NCBI GenBank assembly: GCA_019635715.1
Contig: JAHBYY010000017.1
Coordinates: 1 to 63,286 of the forward strand
Direction: 5' to 3'
DNA length: 63,286 bases
Origin: Rhizobiaceae bacterium
GTDB lineage: Bacteria; Pseudomonadota; Alphaproteobacteria; Rhizobiales; Rhizobiaceae
Shown: one piece after another, positions 1 to 7,959 of the stretch
Layout of the letters: every line of letters starts with the position of its first letter
How positions within the stretch are numbered: the first letter of the stretch is position 1
Made by a program: the position numbers and the translations under genes
Notes under the pieces: generated by a model
Database searches by the model: none
The model's input: the letters and a program-made list of their open reading frames with translations, nothing else
Told to the model about the DNA's origin: nothing

Positions 1-19
1 ATATTTCATAATCTATGAG

Positions 20-453
20 TCGCCAAGTTTTACCGAGCTGGTGCTGCCCGGTGAGGCAGCTTGGCGGCTCGGCCAAGGTGGTTCGGGTTGGTTTCCGCGC
101 CGCCAGTTGCTCCGTCATTTCCGCCGTAGCACAAACCTTCTCGGGGGTCCTGCCGGCGAAGGTCGAGTGCGGGCTTCGCCGGTTGTAGTCGTCGATCTGG
201 GAACCGATGCCATTGCGGGCTTCGCTGCCGGTCTCGAAGGCGCCGAGGAAAACGCATTCGTATTTGGGGCTGCGCCACAGCCGCTCGATCAAGACATTGT
301 CCATCCAGCGCCGCGCCCGTCCACGCAGATGCGGCGTCCTTCAGCTTGGCGGAGAAGGCGAAGCTGGTGAACTGGCACCAAGCGGATGACTGTCGGTGTT
401 GAAGATGTCGGGCCTGCCGTGGCGGGCGATCGCTTCTTCGAGCGCGGCGACGC
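20..453 (-). pseudogene. Decayed IS3-family transposase (OrfB, C-terminal part)
   Basis: Read on the minus strand in pieces, this stretch gives typical IS3-family integrase-core sequence: AALEEAIARHGRPDIFNTD, then CQFTSFAFSAKLKDA, then RWMDNVLIERLW, then SPKYECVFLGAFETGSEA and DDYNRRSPHSTFAGRTPEKV. These follow the usual order (NTDxGxQFTS, then MDNxxIERLW, then the YNxxRPH region), but they lie in different frames and the Gly-Ser after NTD is scrambled, so several frameshifts have occurred. The N-terminal half, including the first catalytic Asp, is missing. I see no terminal inverted repeats. It is a dead fragment. Confidence 0.8.
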
Positions 454-463
454 AGAAGTCACA

Positions 464-618
464 TTCGACTGCGACAAGGCCCTCTACCGCCGGCGCCACA
501 AGATCGAAAACCTGTTCGCCAGGCTCAAGGACTGACGGCGCATCGCAACCCGCTACGACCGCTGCGCTCATCCGTGCTTCTCGGCCATCTGCATCGCAGC
601 CGCCGTCATATTCGGGAT
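464..618 (+). pseudogene. Decayed IS5-family (IS427-like) transposase C-terminus with in-frame stop
   Basis: The plus strand encodes DKALYRRRHKIENLFARLKD, a TGA stop at 533-535, then RRIATRYDRCAHPCFSAICI. This is the conserved C-terminal segment of IS5/IS427 transposases, which usually read YRRRHKIENxFGRLKDWRR. The stop replaces the expected Trp (TGG to TGA). Only about 50 codons remain. The fragment directly abuts the oppositely oriented IS3 fragment, with the junction at about 453-464, which suggests one element inserted next to or into another before both decayed. Confidence 0.78.
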
Positions 619-709
619 CCGATCGATAAGTCCCGAGCCTGAGCGGGCCGGGCGGCGCGGCGCCACCGACGATCCGGCGGCATCTTCGCTTCACATCGCG
701 GAAAATGCG

Positions 710-738
710 TTGACAGATTGTAGACAATCCGCAATCCT
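710..738 (+). promoter_or_regulatory. Putative promoter and GntR-type operator before the flavin reductase gene
   Basis: A perfect TTGACA (710-715) is followed directly by the palindrome ATTGTAGACAAT (717-728) and a weak -10 candidate near 733-738. TTGT-N2-ACAA resembles operators of GntR/FCD regulators. The likely ligand is the GntR product encoded at 6997-7761 at the other end of the same module. Promoter strength and binding are inferred. Confidence 0.5.
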
Positions 739-762
739 AGCATCGAGAACAGGGACGCAAAG

Positions 763-1278
763 ATGCTCTCGCAGGATCTGAGAACCGAGCATTTCCGGCA
801 ATCGATGCGGCGCGTGGCCTCCACCGTCTGCGTCATCTCATGCCTGCATGACGGCCGCCGACACGGCATCACCGTCACCTCGGTCACGCCGCTGAGCTTT
901 GCGCCGATGTCGATCCTCGCCTGCATCAACCGCAATTCGTCGATCAGCGCGCCGCTCAAGGAAGAGGGGCACTACTGCATCAACGTGCTGCGCGCCTCGC
1001 AGGCCGAGATCTCCAACTCCTTCAGCGGCGGACGGCCGGTCGAGACGCGCTTCGACATCGGCGAGTGGAGCGAGGAGGAAGGGATTCCCTATCTGCGAAG
1101 CGCCCAGGCCAACCTGTTCTGCGAGATGGACCGGGCGATCTCCTATGCCACGCACGACATCATCATCGGGCGGGTCGCCGGGGTGGCATTCGCCTCCGAC
1201 GTCGATCCGTTGATCTACCAGAACGGCGCCTATGCGCTGACTTCGCCCATGGTCCTGCAGAAGGCGGGACAGCACTGA
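763..1278 (+). CDS. Flavin reductase family protein
   Basis: This 171-residue protein belongs to the flavin-reductase-like (HpaC/RutF-type) family, which reduces free FMN or FAD with NAD(P)H for a partner monooxygenase. The domain fills about residues 12-165. It begins with the family signature around TVCVISCLHDG and GITVTS, followed by the conserved segment ACINRNSSISAPL and the CINVL strand. The start is supported by an AGGGA motif seven bases upstream. The next gene, 46 bases downstream, is a luciferase-like monooxygenase, so the two probably form a two-component flavin-dependent oxygenase. Cytoplasmic. The oxygenase substrate cannot be read from the sequence. Confidence 0.88.
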   Translation: MLSQDLRTEHFRQSMRRVASTVCVISCLHDGRRHGITVTSVTPLSFAPMSILACINRNSSISAPLKEEGHYCINVLRASQAEISNSFSGGRPVETRFDIGEWSEEEGIPYLRSAQANLFCEMDRAISYATHDIIIGRVAGVAFASDVDPLIYQNGAYALTSPMVLQKAGQH

Positions 1279-1324
1279 ATGCCGACGTCGACGGCAGTCG
1301 CCGAAGGATCTTAGGAGCAAACGC

Positions 1325-2416
1325 ATGCAACTTGGTCTGTTCAACCTGATGACGCTTCGCGATCATCCCGACGGCGCGCAGGGCGTGATGCGCGATACGC
1401 GCAAGATGGTGGAGACCGCCGATGAGGCGGGGTTCGACGTCGCCTGGTTCGCCGAGCATCATTTCGCCAACTATTCGAGTTCGCCGTCGCCGCTGATGAT
1501 GTGCTCCTACGCCGCCGGCTGGACCCGGAGCATCAAGCTCGGCCCGGGCGTCATCGTGCTGCCGCTCTACAATCCGCTGCGTGTCGCCCAGGAGATCGCC
1601 GTCGCCGACACGCAGACCGAGGGCCGCCTGGTCGTCGGCCTGGGCACTGGCTATCAGCGCTATGAGTTCGACCGCTACAAGGTGGACCTCGACGACAGGG
1701 TCGATGTGTTCCTCGAATATTGGGAGGTCATCGAAAGGGCGCTCGTCGAAGGCGAGGTCGAATACCGCGGAAAATACGTCTCTCTGCCCAAGACCAGCTT
1801 CGCGATCAGCACGCTGCAAAAGCCGCTGCCGCCGCTGTTCGTGACATCCTCCCACCCCAGGCTGCTCGAGCGCTTCAAGAGGTGGAAGGCGGTGCCGTTC
1901 CTCGCCGCCAGCACGCTCGGGTCACCGGTGCTCTACAAGATGGTCGACGGGCTGAACGATGCCTGGACGTCGATCGGCGAACAGCCTTCGGCCAAGCCCC
2001 TGGCGATCATGCAGTACCTCGCCATCACCGACAGCCGGAAGGAAGCGCTGGAGGTGGCGGAACGCGCCCGCTATGTCGGCCGCATGGCGCACTATCTGCG
2101 CCAGGCCTCGCCGCCGCTGGACGACAACAGCTACATCAGCAACCAGGCCTTCGAGGGCGAGTACACGCTCGACGAATATGCGGACAACATGGTGGTGGGC
2201 GATCCGCACACCGTGGCCGAGAAGATGGTCGCAGACATCAAGCGCCTCAATCCAAGCAACTACACCTGCAATTTCTCCTTCGGCTGCATGCCGATCGAAT
2301 TGGCGCACCGCTCGATCGTCCGCTTCAAGAGCGAGGTCTTGCCGCTGGTCGAGAAGGAGATCGGACCCATCGAAGCTCTCGGCGTGACGCCCGGGCTGAC
2401 GAGAAAGGCGAGCTGA
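1325..2416 (+). CDS. LLM-class flavin-dependent monooxygenase (bacterial luciferase-like)
   Basis: The 363-residue protein has the F420/FMN luciferase-like TIM-barrel fold from its first strand (MQLGLFNLMT). It carries the WFAEHHF motif at residues 41-47, whose His pair lines the flavin pocket in LLM enzymes, and a middle segment DTQTEGRLVVGLGTGY typical of the family. An AGGAG lies eight bases before the ATG. It would use reduced flavin from the preceding reductase to oxygenate a small organic compound. An amino-acid-type uptake system, an SDR and a RidA-like protein downstream suggest a nitrogen-containing substrate, which is inference. The family is too diverse for a substrate call. Confidence 0.88.
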   Translation: MQLGLFNLMTLRDHPDGAQGVMRDTRKMVETADEAGFDVAWFAEHHFANYSSSPSPLMMCSYAAGWTRSIKLGPGVIVLPLYNPLRVAQEIAVADTQTEGRLVVGLGTGYQRYEFDRYKVDLDDRVDVFLEYWEVIERALVEGEVEYRGKYVSLPKTSFAISTLQKPLPPLFVTSSHPRLLERFKRWKAVPFLAASTLGSPVLYKMVDGLNDAWTSIGEQPSAKPLAIMQYLAITDSRKEALEVAERARYVGRMAHYLRQASPPLDDNSYISNQAFEGEYTLDEYADNMVVGDPHTVAEKMVADIKRLNPSNYTCNFSFGCMPIELAHRSIVRFKSEVLPLVEKEIGPIEALGVTPGLTRKAS

Positions 2417-2469
2417 GCGGCCTGGACAGCTCAGTCAACGGCAGTCTTGGACTCCAAAAGGGGAAAGAA

Positions 2470-3294
2470 ATGAAAACAATAATCAAAGCTCTGGCGGTGA
2501 CGGCGCTCGTCGCCTTCGCGGGCACCGGCCAGGCGAACGCCCAGTCGGCGCTCGACACCATCGTGCAGAGCAAGAAGCTGCGCTGCGGCATCATGCTCGA
2601 CAGCCCGCCGGCCGGATTCCGCGACGCCAGCAACGAACCCGACGGCTACGACGTCACCTACTGCAAAGACATGGCGAAGGCGCTCGGCGCGGAACCGGAG
2701 ATCGTCGAGACGCCGTCGCCGGACCGTATTCCCGCCCTGGTTTCCAACCGCATCGACGTGCTGATCGCCTCCACCACCCCGACCTCGGCGCGGGCGCTGA
2801 CGGTGGCATTCACCCAGCCCTACACCAACAACATCATGACGGTGGTGACGCGCAAGGATACCGGCATCACCCAGTATTCCGACCTGGCTTCCAGGAAGCT
2901 CGGCGGCGTCGTCGGCACGACGCCGGAGCAGCTCTTCAAGGAGGAACTCGCAAAGGGCTGGCAGGCATCCGGTGCCACCTATACGGGCTATGCCAGCGAT
3001 GCGGAGAGCTATCTTGCCCTGCAGCAGGGAAAGGTCGACGCCATCGTCATCGCCGTCGGCGTCTTCAACGCGCTTTCGCAAAGCGGCCAGTTCCCCGAAT
3101 TCGTAACGTCGGGATTTGCACCGCTCCCGGATTTCGGTTCGATCGCGGTGCGTCGCGACGACCAGCAGTTCCTGAACTGGGCGCGGGTGTTCGTTTTCAA
3201 TCAGGTCGCTTCCGGCCGCTGGGCCGAAGTCTATAAGAAGTATTATGGCGATGGTCCGCTGCCGCCGCTGACCGCGGAAGGCATCAACTTCTAG
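2470..3294 (+). CDS. Amino-acid-type ABC transporter substrate-binding protein
   Basis: This 274-residue protein begins with a Sec signal peptide (MKTIIKALAVTALVAFAG, likely cut after ANA near residue 24). The rest is a family-3 periplasmic binding protein: KKLRCGIMLDSPP at the N-terminus, GYDVTYCKDMAKALG, then the hinge segments RIPALVSNRIDVLIASTT and KVDAIVIAVG. It would bind an amino acid or similar small zwitterion in the periplasm and deliver it to the two permeases that follow. The ATG was chosen because of the signal peptide and the purine-rich AAGGGGA upstream. A strong hairpin follows the stop codon. Confidence 0.9.
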   Translation: MKTIIKALAVTALVAFAGTGQANAQSALDTIVQSKKLRCGIMLDSPPAGFRDASNEPDGYDVTYCKDMAKALGAEPEIVETPSPDRIPALVSNRIDVLIASTTPTSARALTVAFTQPYTNNIMTVVTRKDTGITQYSDLASRKLGGVVGTTPEQLFKEELAKGWQASGATYTGYASDAESYLALQQGKVDAIVIAVGVFNALSQSGQFPEFVTSGFAPLPDFGSIAVRRDDQQFLNWARVFVFNQVASGRWAEVYKKYYGDGPLPPLTAEGINF

Positions 3295-3305
3295 CCACAG
3301 GACTC

Positions 3306-3333
3306 GATGCCGGCAGGGGTTCCTGCCGGCATC
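3306..3333 (+). terminator. Stem-loop between binding-protein and permease genes
   Basis: A perfect 12-bp inverted repeat (3306-3317 and 3322-3333, loop of four) follows the binding-protein stop and precedes the permease start at 3351. It has no T run, so it more likely acts as a partial terminator or 3'-end stabiliser that keeps binding protein more abundant than permease, as is common in such operons. Confidence 0.6.
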
Positions 3334-3350
3334 GGCATAGGGATTTCGGC

Positions 3351-4013
3351 ATGAATGGCTATCAGTTCTACTGGTCGATCGTCTGGGATTCGCTGCCCCT
3401 GCTGCTGGAAGGCGCCTGGGTGACGATCCAGATCACCGTTCTGGCCTTCATCATCGGTACATTGCTTGCGATGCCCATGGCCGTCGCGCGTCAGCAGGGC
3501 GTGGGATGGGCCTATCGCTTCTCGACCTGTTGGGTGGAGCTGTCGCGCAATACACCGGCGGTCTTTCAGCTCTTCCTCTTCTATTTCGGACTGGGCGCGT
3601 TCCACATCAACATCCCCAGCTACGCCGCCGTGCTCATCGCCGTTTCCTTCAACAACGCCGGATACATGACGGAAATCTTCAGGGGCGGCCTGGCTGCCAT
3701 CCCGCGACAACAATTGTCGGCCTCGCGCTCGCTCGGCATGACCAACCGGCAGAGCTTCCTCCATGTGATCTTTCCCCAGATGTTCAAGGTGATCTTCCTC
3801 GCCTATGTCACGCAGGGGATCTGGGGGATGCTGAACACCTCGCTCGGCATGCTCGTCGGGCTGCAGGATCTCTCCGGCGCCACGCAGTACGCGCAGTCGA
3901 CATCGTTCCGCACGTTCGAGTTCTTCCTGGTCACGGCGCTGATCTACTACCTCATCGCCAAGGGGCTGCAATTCTCGTCCCAACTGGCCTTCCGGCTCAT
4001 CTACAGGAGCTAG
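3351..4013 (+). CDS. Amino-acid ABC transporter permease (first subunit)
   Basis: This 220-residue polar-amino-acid permease has about five hydrophobic helices. The N-terminal segment VTIQITVLAFIIGTLLAMPM is a typical first core helix, and the EAA loop that contacts the ATPase is at EIFRGGLAAIPRQQLSASRS, ending in SLGMTNRQ. It pairs with the next permease to form the membrane channel for the binding protein upstream. It is two bases from the next gene, so translation is probably coupled. No unusual features. Confidence 0.9.
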   Translation: MNGYQFYWSIVWDSLPLLLEGAWVTIQITVLAFIIGTLLAMPMAVARQQGVGWAYRFSTCWVELSRNTPAVFQLFLFYFGLGAFHINIPSYAAVLIAVSFNNAGYMTEIFRGGLAAIPRQQLSASRSLGMTNRQSFLHVIFPQMFKVIFLAYVTQGIWGMLNTSLGMLVGLQDLSGATQYAQSTSFRTFEFFLVTALIYYLIAKGLQFSSQLAFRLIYRS

Positions 4014-4015
4014 GC

Positions 4016-4672
4016 GTGCAGTTTTCCTTCGCAAACCAAGGCCTCGCCTGGTCGGATGCCTATTTCCTGGCCCAGGGCCTGCTCAACACCGTGAGGCTGG
4101 CCGCCGCCGCAACCCTCATCGGCACGCTCGGCGGTATCATCCTCGGCTGGTTGCGCACCGTCTCCGTGACGGTGAGGATCGTCACGGCCCCCTTCATAGA
4201 CGTGCTGCGCAGCGTGCCGATGATCATTCAACTGATCCTTGCCAGCAGCCTCCTGTCGATCCTGGGGTTCAGCGCGTCGCCCTTCTGGTTCGGCACGGTT
4301 GCGCTCGGCGCCTGGATGTCGGCGGTGACCGCCGAGGTGGTCCGGGCGGGCCTCCTCTCGGTGCCGGTGCAATACCGCAAGAGCGCCCGCTCGCTCGGCA
4401 TGAACGGCCACCAGGAGCTGCTCTACATCTCCCTGCCGCTGGCATTCAGGACCAGCCTGGCTCCGTGGATCGGGCTCGTCCTCAGCCTGATCAAGGACAG
4501 CGCTCTCGCGGGGGTGGTCGGCTATGTCGAATATATGCGTTCGACCCAGATCCTGATCACCAGGACGCATGAGACCTGGCTGCTGCTGGCGGGGGCGGGG
4601 CTGGTCTATTTCATCATTTGCTATCCGGTTTCCCGGTACAGCCGGCACCTCGAGACTAAGGTCCGCGTATGA
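4016..4672 (+). CDS. Amino-acid ABC transporter permease (second subunit)
   Basis: This 218-residue inner-membrane permease is of the HisM/GlnP type. Hydrophobic helices include LAAAATLIGTLGGIILGWL, and the EAA loop reads AGLLSVPVQYRKSARSLGMN. I start it at the GTG two bases after the previous stop, because that matches the family's usual N-terminus and a longer reading would overlap the first permease deeply. Its stop overlaps the ATPase start as ATGA. It completes the heterodimeric channel. Confidence 0.88.
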   Translation: MQFSFANQGLAWSDAYFLAQGLLNTVRLAAAATLIGTLGGIILGWLRTVSVTVRIVTAPFIDVLRSVPMIIQLILASSLLSILGFSASPFWFGTVALGAWMSAVTAEVVRAGLLSVPVQYRKSARSLGMNGHQELLYISLPLAFRTSLAPWIGLVLSLIKDSALAGVVGYVEYMRSTQILITRTHETWLLLAGAGLVYFIICYPVSRYSRHLETKVRV

Positions 4673-5427
4673 TCGTCATCAGCAACGTCAAGAAGGCCTT
4701 CGGAACGGTGGTCGTGCTCAACGGCATCGACCTGACGATCGACAAGGGCGAACTCGTCTGCCTGATCGGCGCGAGCGGGTCGGGAAAGTCGACGCTCCTG
4801 CAATGCATCAACGGGCTCGAACCGATCCAGGGCGGCGAGATCCTCGTGGACGGCACCAGCGTCCATGATCCGAAGACGGACATCAACAAGCTGCGCCGCA
4901 GCCTGGGCATCGTCTTCCAGCAGTACAACGCCTTCCCGCACCTCACGGCGCTGGAGAATGTCGCGCTGGCACCGCGTGTGGTCGCCAAGCGCAGCCGCGC
5001 CGAGGCGCGCGCGCTGGCGCGCAAGCATCTCGAGCATGTGGGGCTCGGCGACAAGGGCGACAGCCTGCCGTCGCAGCTCTCGGGCGGCCAGCAGCAGCGT
5101 CTCGCCATCGCCCGGGCCCTCGCGATGGAGCCGAGCTACATGCTGTTCGACGAGGTCACCTCGGCGCTCGATCCCGAACTTGTCGGCGAGGTGCTGGAGA
5201 CCATGCGCCTGCTGAAGAGCGAAGGCATGACCATGGTGGTCGTCACCCACGACATCAATTTCGCCCGGGAATCGGCGGACCGCGTCGTCTTTCTGTGCCA
5301 GGGCGAAGTCTGCGAAATGGGCACGGCCGAAGACGTGATCGAAAATCCCCAGAAAGAACAGACGCAGAAGTTCCTGCGGCGCGAGAAGCGCATGCCTCTC
5401 GAAGTCGTAACAAGTTCCGTCGCCTGA
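4669..5427 (+). CDS. Amino-acid ABC transporter ATP-binding protein
   Basis: The 252-residue ATPase is of the GlnQ/HisP type. Walker A is GASGSGKST (residues 34-42), the Q-loop is QQYNAFPHLT, the signature is LSGGQQQR, and Walker B is MLFDEVTSALD, with Val where many relatives have Pro. A downstream switch His lies in VVVTHDI. The start overlaps the permease stop by four bases (ATGA). It energises the transporter encoded at 2470-4672. Confidence 0.92.
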   Translation: MIVISNVKKAFGTVVVLNGIDLTIDKGELVCLIGASGSGKSTLLQCINGLEPIQGGEILVDGTSVHDPKTDINKLRRSLGIVFQQYNAFPHLTALENVALAPRVVAKRSRAEARALARKHLEHVGLGDKGDSLPSQLSGGQQQRLAIARALAMEPSYMLFDEVTSALDPELVGEVLETMRLLKSEGMTMVVVTHDINFARESADRVVFLCQGEVCEMGTAEDVIENPQKEQTQKFLRREKRMPLEVVTSSVA

Positions 5428-5462
5428 CGGATCCGCTCGACCCAATATTGAAGGTTAAACCC

Positions 5463-6224
5463 ATGATCTCGTTCAATCTCGCGGGCAAGACCGCGCTGGT
5501 CACCGGCGGCGCCTCCGGCATCGGCCTCGAGGCGGCGCGCATGATGGCCGCGGCCGGCGCCAGGGTGGCAATCAACTATCTGCCGTCGGACCCGCGCGGC
5601 GAGGCCGCTGTCGCCGCGCTGCGCAATGAGGGGCTCGACGTCATCGGCGCTCCCGGCGATGTCGGCGACGCCGGACAGGCCAGGGCGATGGTGCTCGATG
5701 CGGTGGTGAAGCTCGGCCGTCTCGACCTGCTCGTCAACAATGCGGGGATACCGGGCGTCCGGCTGCCTGTGCCGATCAACGATCTGGACGGCATCACGGA
5801 AGAGCTTTGGGCAAGCCTGCTCAATGTCAACCTGATGAGCGTGTTCCGATGCTCGAAGGCGGCGGCGCCTGCCCTCAAGGCGGCCAAGGGTGCGATCGTC
5901 AACACCGCCTCGATCGCCGGTTTCGGCGCGGTGGCCAGCACCATCGCCTATAGCGGCTCCAAGGCCGCCGTCATCAACCTGACGAAGAACCTGGCGCGCG
6001 CGCTCGCCCCCGAGGTGCGCGTCAACGCGGTGGCGCCGGGTGTGGTCGAAAGCTCGTGGGCGATCGAATGGTCGGACGAGCGCCGGCGGAGCACCATCGC
6101 GAACACCCCGCTGAAGAAGGTGTGCGGCACGGCCGACGTCGCCGAACTCATCGTCTATCTCGGCTTCGCCGGCGCGCTGATCACCGGTCAGACGGTGGCG
6201 ATCGACGGCGGCATCTCGATCTGA
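5463..6224 (+). CDS. Short-chain dehydrogenase/reductase
   Basis: This 253-residue classical SDR has the Rossmann dinucleotide motif TGGASGIG at residues 14-21, the NNAG motif, a catalytic Ser in NTASIAG and the YSGSK catalytic Tyr/Lys. The C-terminal GQTVAIDGG is typical of the family. It probably oxidises an alcohol or reduces a ketone made by the monooxygenase of this module. The ATG at 5463 is preferred over longer readings because the fold begins at residue 8. Which of NAD or NADP is used cannot be decided reliably. Confidence 0.88.
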   Translation: MISFNLAGKTALVTGGASGIGLEAARMMAAAGARVAINYLPSDPRGEAAVAALRNEGLDVIGAPGDVGDAGQARAMVLDAVVKLGRLDLLVNNAGIPGVRLPVPINDLDGITEELWASLLNVNLMSVFRCSKAAAPALKAAKGAIVNTASIAGFGAVASTIAYSGSKAAVINLTKNLARALAPEVRVNAVAPGVVESSWAIEWSDERRRSTIANTPLKKVCGTADVAELIVYLGFAGALITGQTVAIDGGISI

Positions 6225-6238
6225 ACCTGGAGTCCCGA

Positions 6239-6658
6239 ATGGAAGTCGTGAAGCTCAAATCCGGCAGCATCCTCGAAGACAAGGAAGGCTATTCACGGAT
6301 CGTCGCCCTCGACAACTGGATCTTCATGTCGCTGACCGCGGGGCGCGACTACAAGACCCGCGCCATGCCCGCGACGGCGGTCGAACAGGCCAGGCAGGCG
6401 ATGAAGAATGTCGAGGGCGCACTCGAGGCGGTCGGCAGCAGCCTTGCGGATGTGGTGCGTCGGCGCATCTTCATTCCGCGCCAGGAGGACGTCGCGGAGG
6501 TCATGGCCTATATGGGCGAGACGTTTCGTGGCATCGATCCGGCGAGCTGCGTCAGTTGCGGCCCGCTGGGCGGTCCGGAATATCTCTTCGAGATCGAGAT
6601 CACCGCCTATCGCGGCGCAGGCGCCCTTCCGGTGAAGAACCTGTCGATCTCGCTTTAG
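6239..6658 (+). CDS. RidA/YjgF-family protein lacking the usual catalytic Arg
   Basis: This 139-residue protein has the chorismate-mutase-like fold of the RidA family: VEQARQAMKNVEGALEAVGSS followed by DVVRRRIFI and a C-terminal EIEITAYR strand. Family members hydrolyse reactive enamines or imines, or bind small metabolites. In canonical RidA the C-terminal strand is preceded by PARSxV, whose Arg holds the substrate carboxylate. Here the same place reads DPASCVS, so the Arg is missing. That places it among the Rid subfamilies without the deaminase Arg. Its position last in the operon suggests a role on an intermediate of this pathway. Confidence 0.82.
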   Translation: MEVVKLKSGSILEDKEGYSRIVALDNWIFMSLTAGRDYKTRAMPATAVEQARQAMKNVEGALEAVGSSLADVVRRRIFIPRQEDVAEVMAYMGETFRGIDPASCVSCGPLGGPEYLFEIEITAYRGAGALPVKNLSISL

Positions 6659-6996
6659 CAGGCTGTGGCCAGTCATGGAACGGAGCGCGGCGAGCCGCCA
6701 GGGTCCGAAGGATGGGCGGGACACCTGGCTCGCGCCCACCCTCGCATGTCCGATGGGGCTGACCGGACAAGCCGCCTGACGTCGCGGTCGCGCGCCGGCG
6801 GGAACCCGTCGGGCCGGTTCCATCTGCCCCGGATCCTTCGGATTTCGGCTCTGTCGCGGCACCACCACGCCTTTCGCCGAAACGCCCGGCCTTGAGCCAA
6901 AATGTCGCCCGGCAGAGTGATCCAGTTTTCGCGGGAATTGCTCTACATTGCGATGCCTGTGCGACCGGACTCCCGCGGTTGCCCACGAGGATCCCG
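6659..6996 (+). other. Intergenic stretch without recognised gene
   Basis: Between the RidA-like gene and the GntR gene I see no convincing coding region. A short inverted repeat, GGAACC...GGTTCC, lies near 6800-6820. The end of the stretch must contain the GntR promoter, but no strong -35/-10 pair stands out. Confidence 0.5.
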
Positions 6997-7761
6997 ATGC
7001 GACACGCAAATGAGACGGGCGCCATCCTGGCTCCCATGACGCAGATGGAAAGCACGCAGTTCGCCGCGGAGCAGATCCGCAACGCGATCATCGCGGGACA
7101 TTTCAAGCCCGGCGACAGGCTGGTCGAGCAGCAGCTCACCGACATGTTGAACGTTTCGCGTCATCCGGTGCGCGAAGCACTGCGCCTGCTTGCCCGCGAG
7201 GGCTTCGTCGAGCTCAAGCGCAACAAGGGCGCATCCGTCAGGGCAGTGGACGCCGGCAGCGTCACCGAAGTCTACAATATCCGGATGGCGCTGGGAAAAA
7301 TCGCCTTGGACCATCTGCTTGCGCAGCCCGACCGCCTCGCCCCGGTCGACCTCAAGCGGCTCGAAAAGCTCGCCGACAATGCCGTCAGGTTTGCGAAGCT
7401 CGACAGCCAGGCCGAAACGGTCCGCAACGATCTCGAATTCCAGCAGGCGATCATCGATGCGACGGGACTGCAGCGGACCATCCGCTACTTTTCCGAGCTG
7501 ACGGCGGATGTGCGGCGCTTCAACCATCAGTTGGGCGTCGTCTACACAGATCGGACGGGCGATGCCGAGAAATACGTGGTCAAGCTTTTCGAAAGCCTGC
7601 GCGACGGGAAGTCCGGTGCCGCGCACGAGATCTGGCACGCCAAGTTCGCGAAGGCGCTCGAGCGATATCTTTCGCTGATCGTCGACAAGGAATCGGACGG
7701 GGCGAGCCGCAACGGCGTCGGCCCGCAGCTTTCGGCCCGAAGGCCCTCGGGCCGAAAGTAG
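6997..7761 (+). CDS. GntR-family regulator with FCD domain
   Basis: This 254-residue repressor-type regulator has an N-terminal winged helix (roughly residues 15-80; RLVEQQLTDMLNVSRHPVRE is the recognition region) and a C-terminal all-helical FCD ligand domain. One metal-binding His usual in FCD domains (the His of an FH pair) is replaced: the matching place reads LEFQQAI. An ATG at 6997 with a nearby CGAGG fits the family length; an upstream TTG at 6892 is possible. It is the obvious candidate to control the operon at 763-6658 through the palindrome at 717-728. The last codons lie inside a 12-bp inverted repeat. Confidence 0.88.
   Translation: MRHANETGAILAPMTQMESTQFAAEQIRNAIIAGHFKPGDRLVEQQLTDMLNVSRHPVREALRLLAREGFVELKRNKGASVRAVDAGSVTEVYNIRMALGKIALDHLLAQPDRLAPVDLKRLEKLADNAVRFAKLDSQAETVRNDLEFQQAIIDATGLQRTIRYFSELTADVRRFNHQLGVVYTDRTGDAEKYVVKLFESLRDGKSGAAHEIWHAKFAKALERYLSLIVDKESDGASRNGVGPQLSARRPSGRK
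7729..7758. terminator. Inverted repeat overlapping the end of the GntR gene
   Basis: Perfect 12-bp arms (7729-7740 and 7747-7758) with a six-base loop end just before the GntR stop codon at 7759-7761. The genes on either side converge here, so a bidirectional terminator is plausible. There is no T tract. Confidence 0.5.
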
Positions 7762-7820
7762 CGGCAATAAAGCGCGTCGCGTCAAAGCGGACTCAGGCGA
7801 CGCGCCTTGAGTTCTTATTC

Positions 7821-7873
7821 TGATGCATGTCGTTGTCCCGAAACCGGTTCCCTCTTTCGGGCGACATGCATCA
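7821..7873. repeat. Rhizobial-type intergenic palindromic repeat
   Basis: Perfect 12-bp outer arms TGATGCATGTCG (7821-7832) and its complement (7862-7873) enclose inner 7-bp arms CCCGAAA (7837-7843) and TTTCGGG (7855-7861). The form, with GATGCATGTCG ends and a CCGAAACCGG centre, matches the dispersed palindromes common between genes in Mesorhizobium-like genomes. It lies between two convergent genes and may also end transcription. Confidence 0.7.
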
Positions 7874-7959
7874 GCACGAGCCGCCGCGCAAAGCCGGCCC
7901 GAAGCGCCGGGACGACAGGGTGCCCGGCGCTCGCGCGGTTCCTCAGTCGTGCCGGCCGG

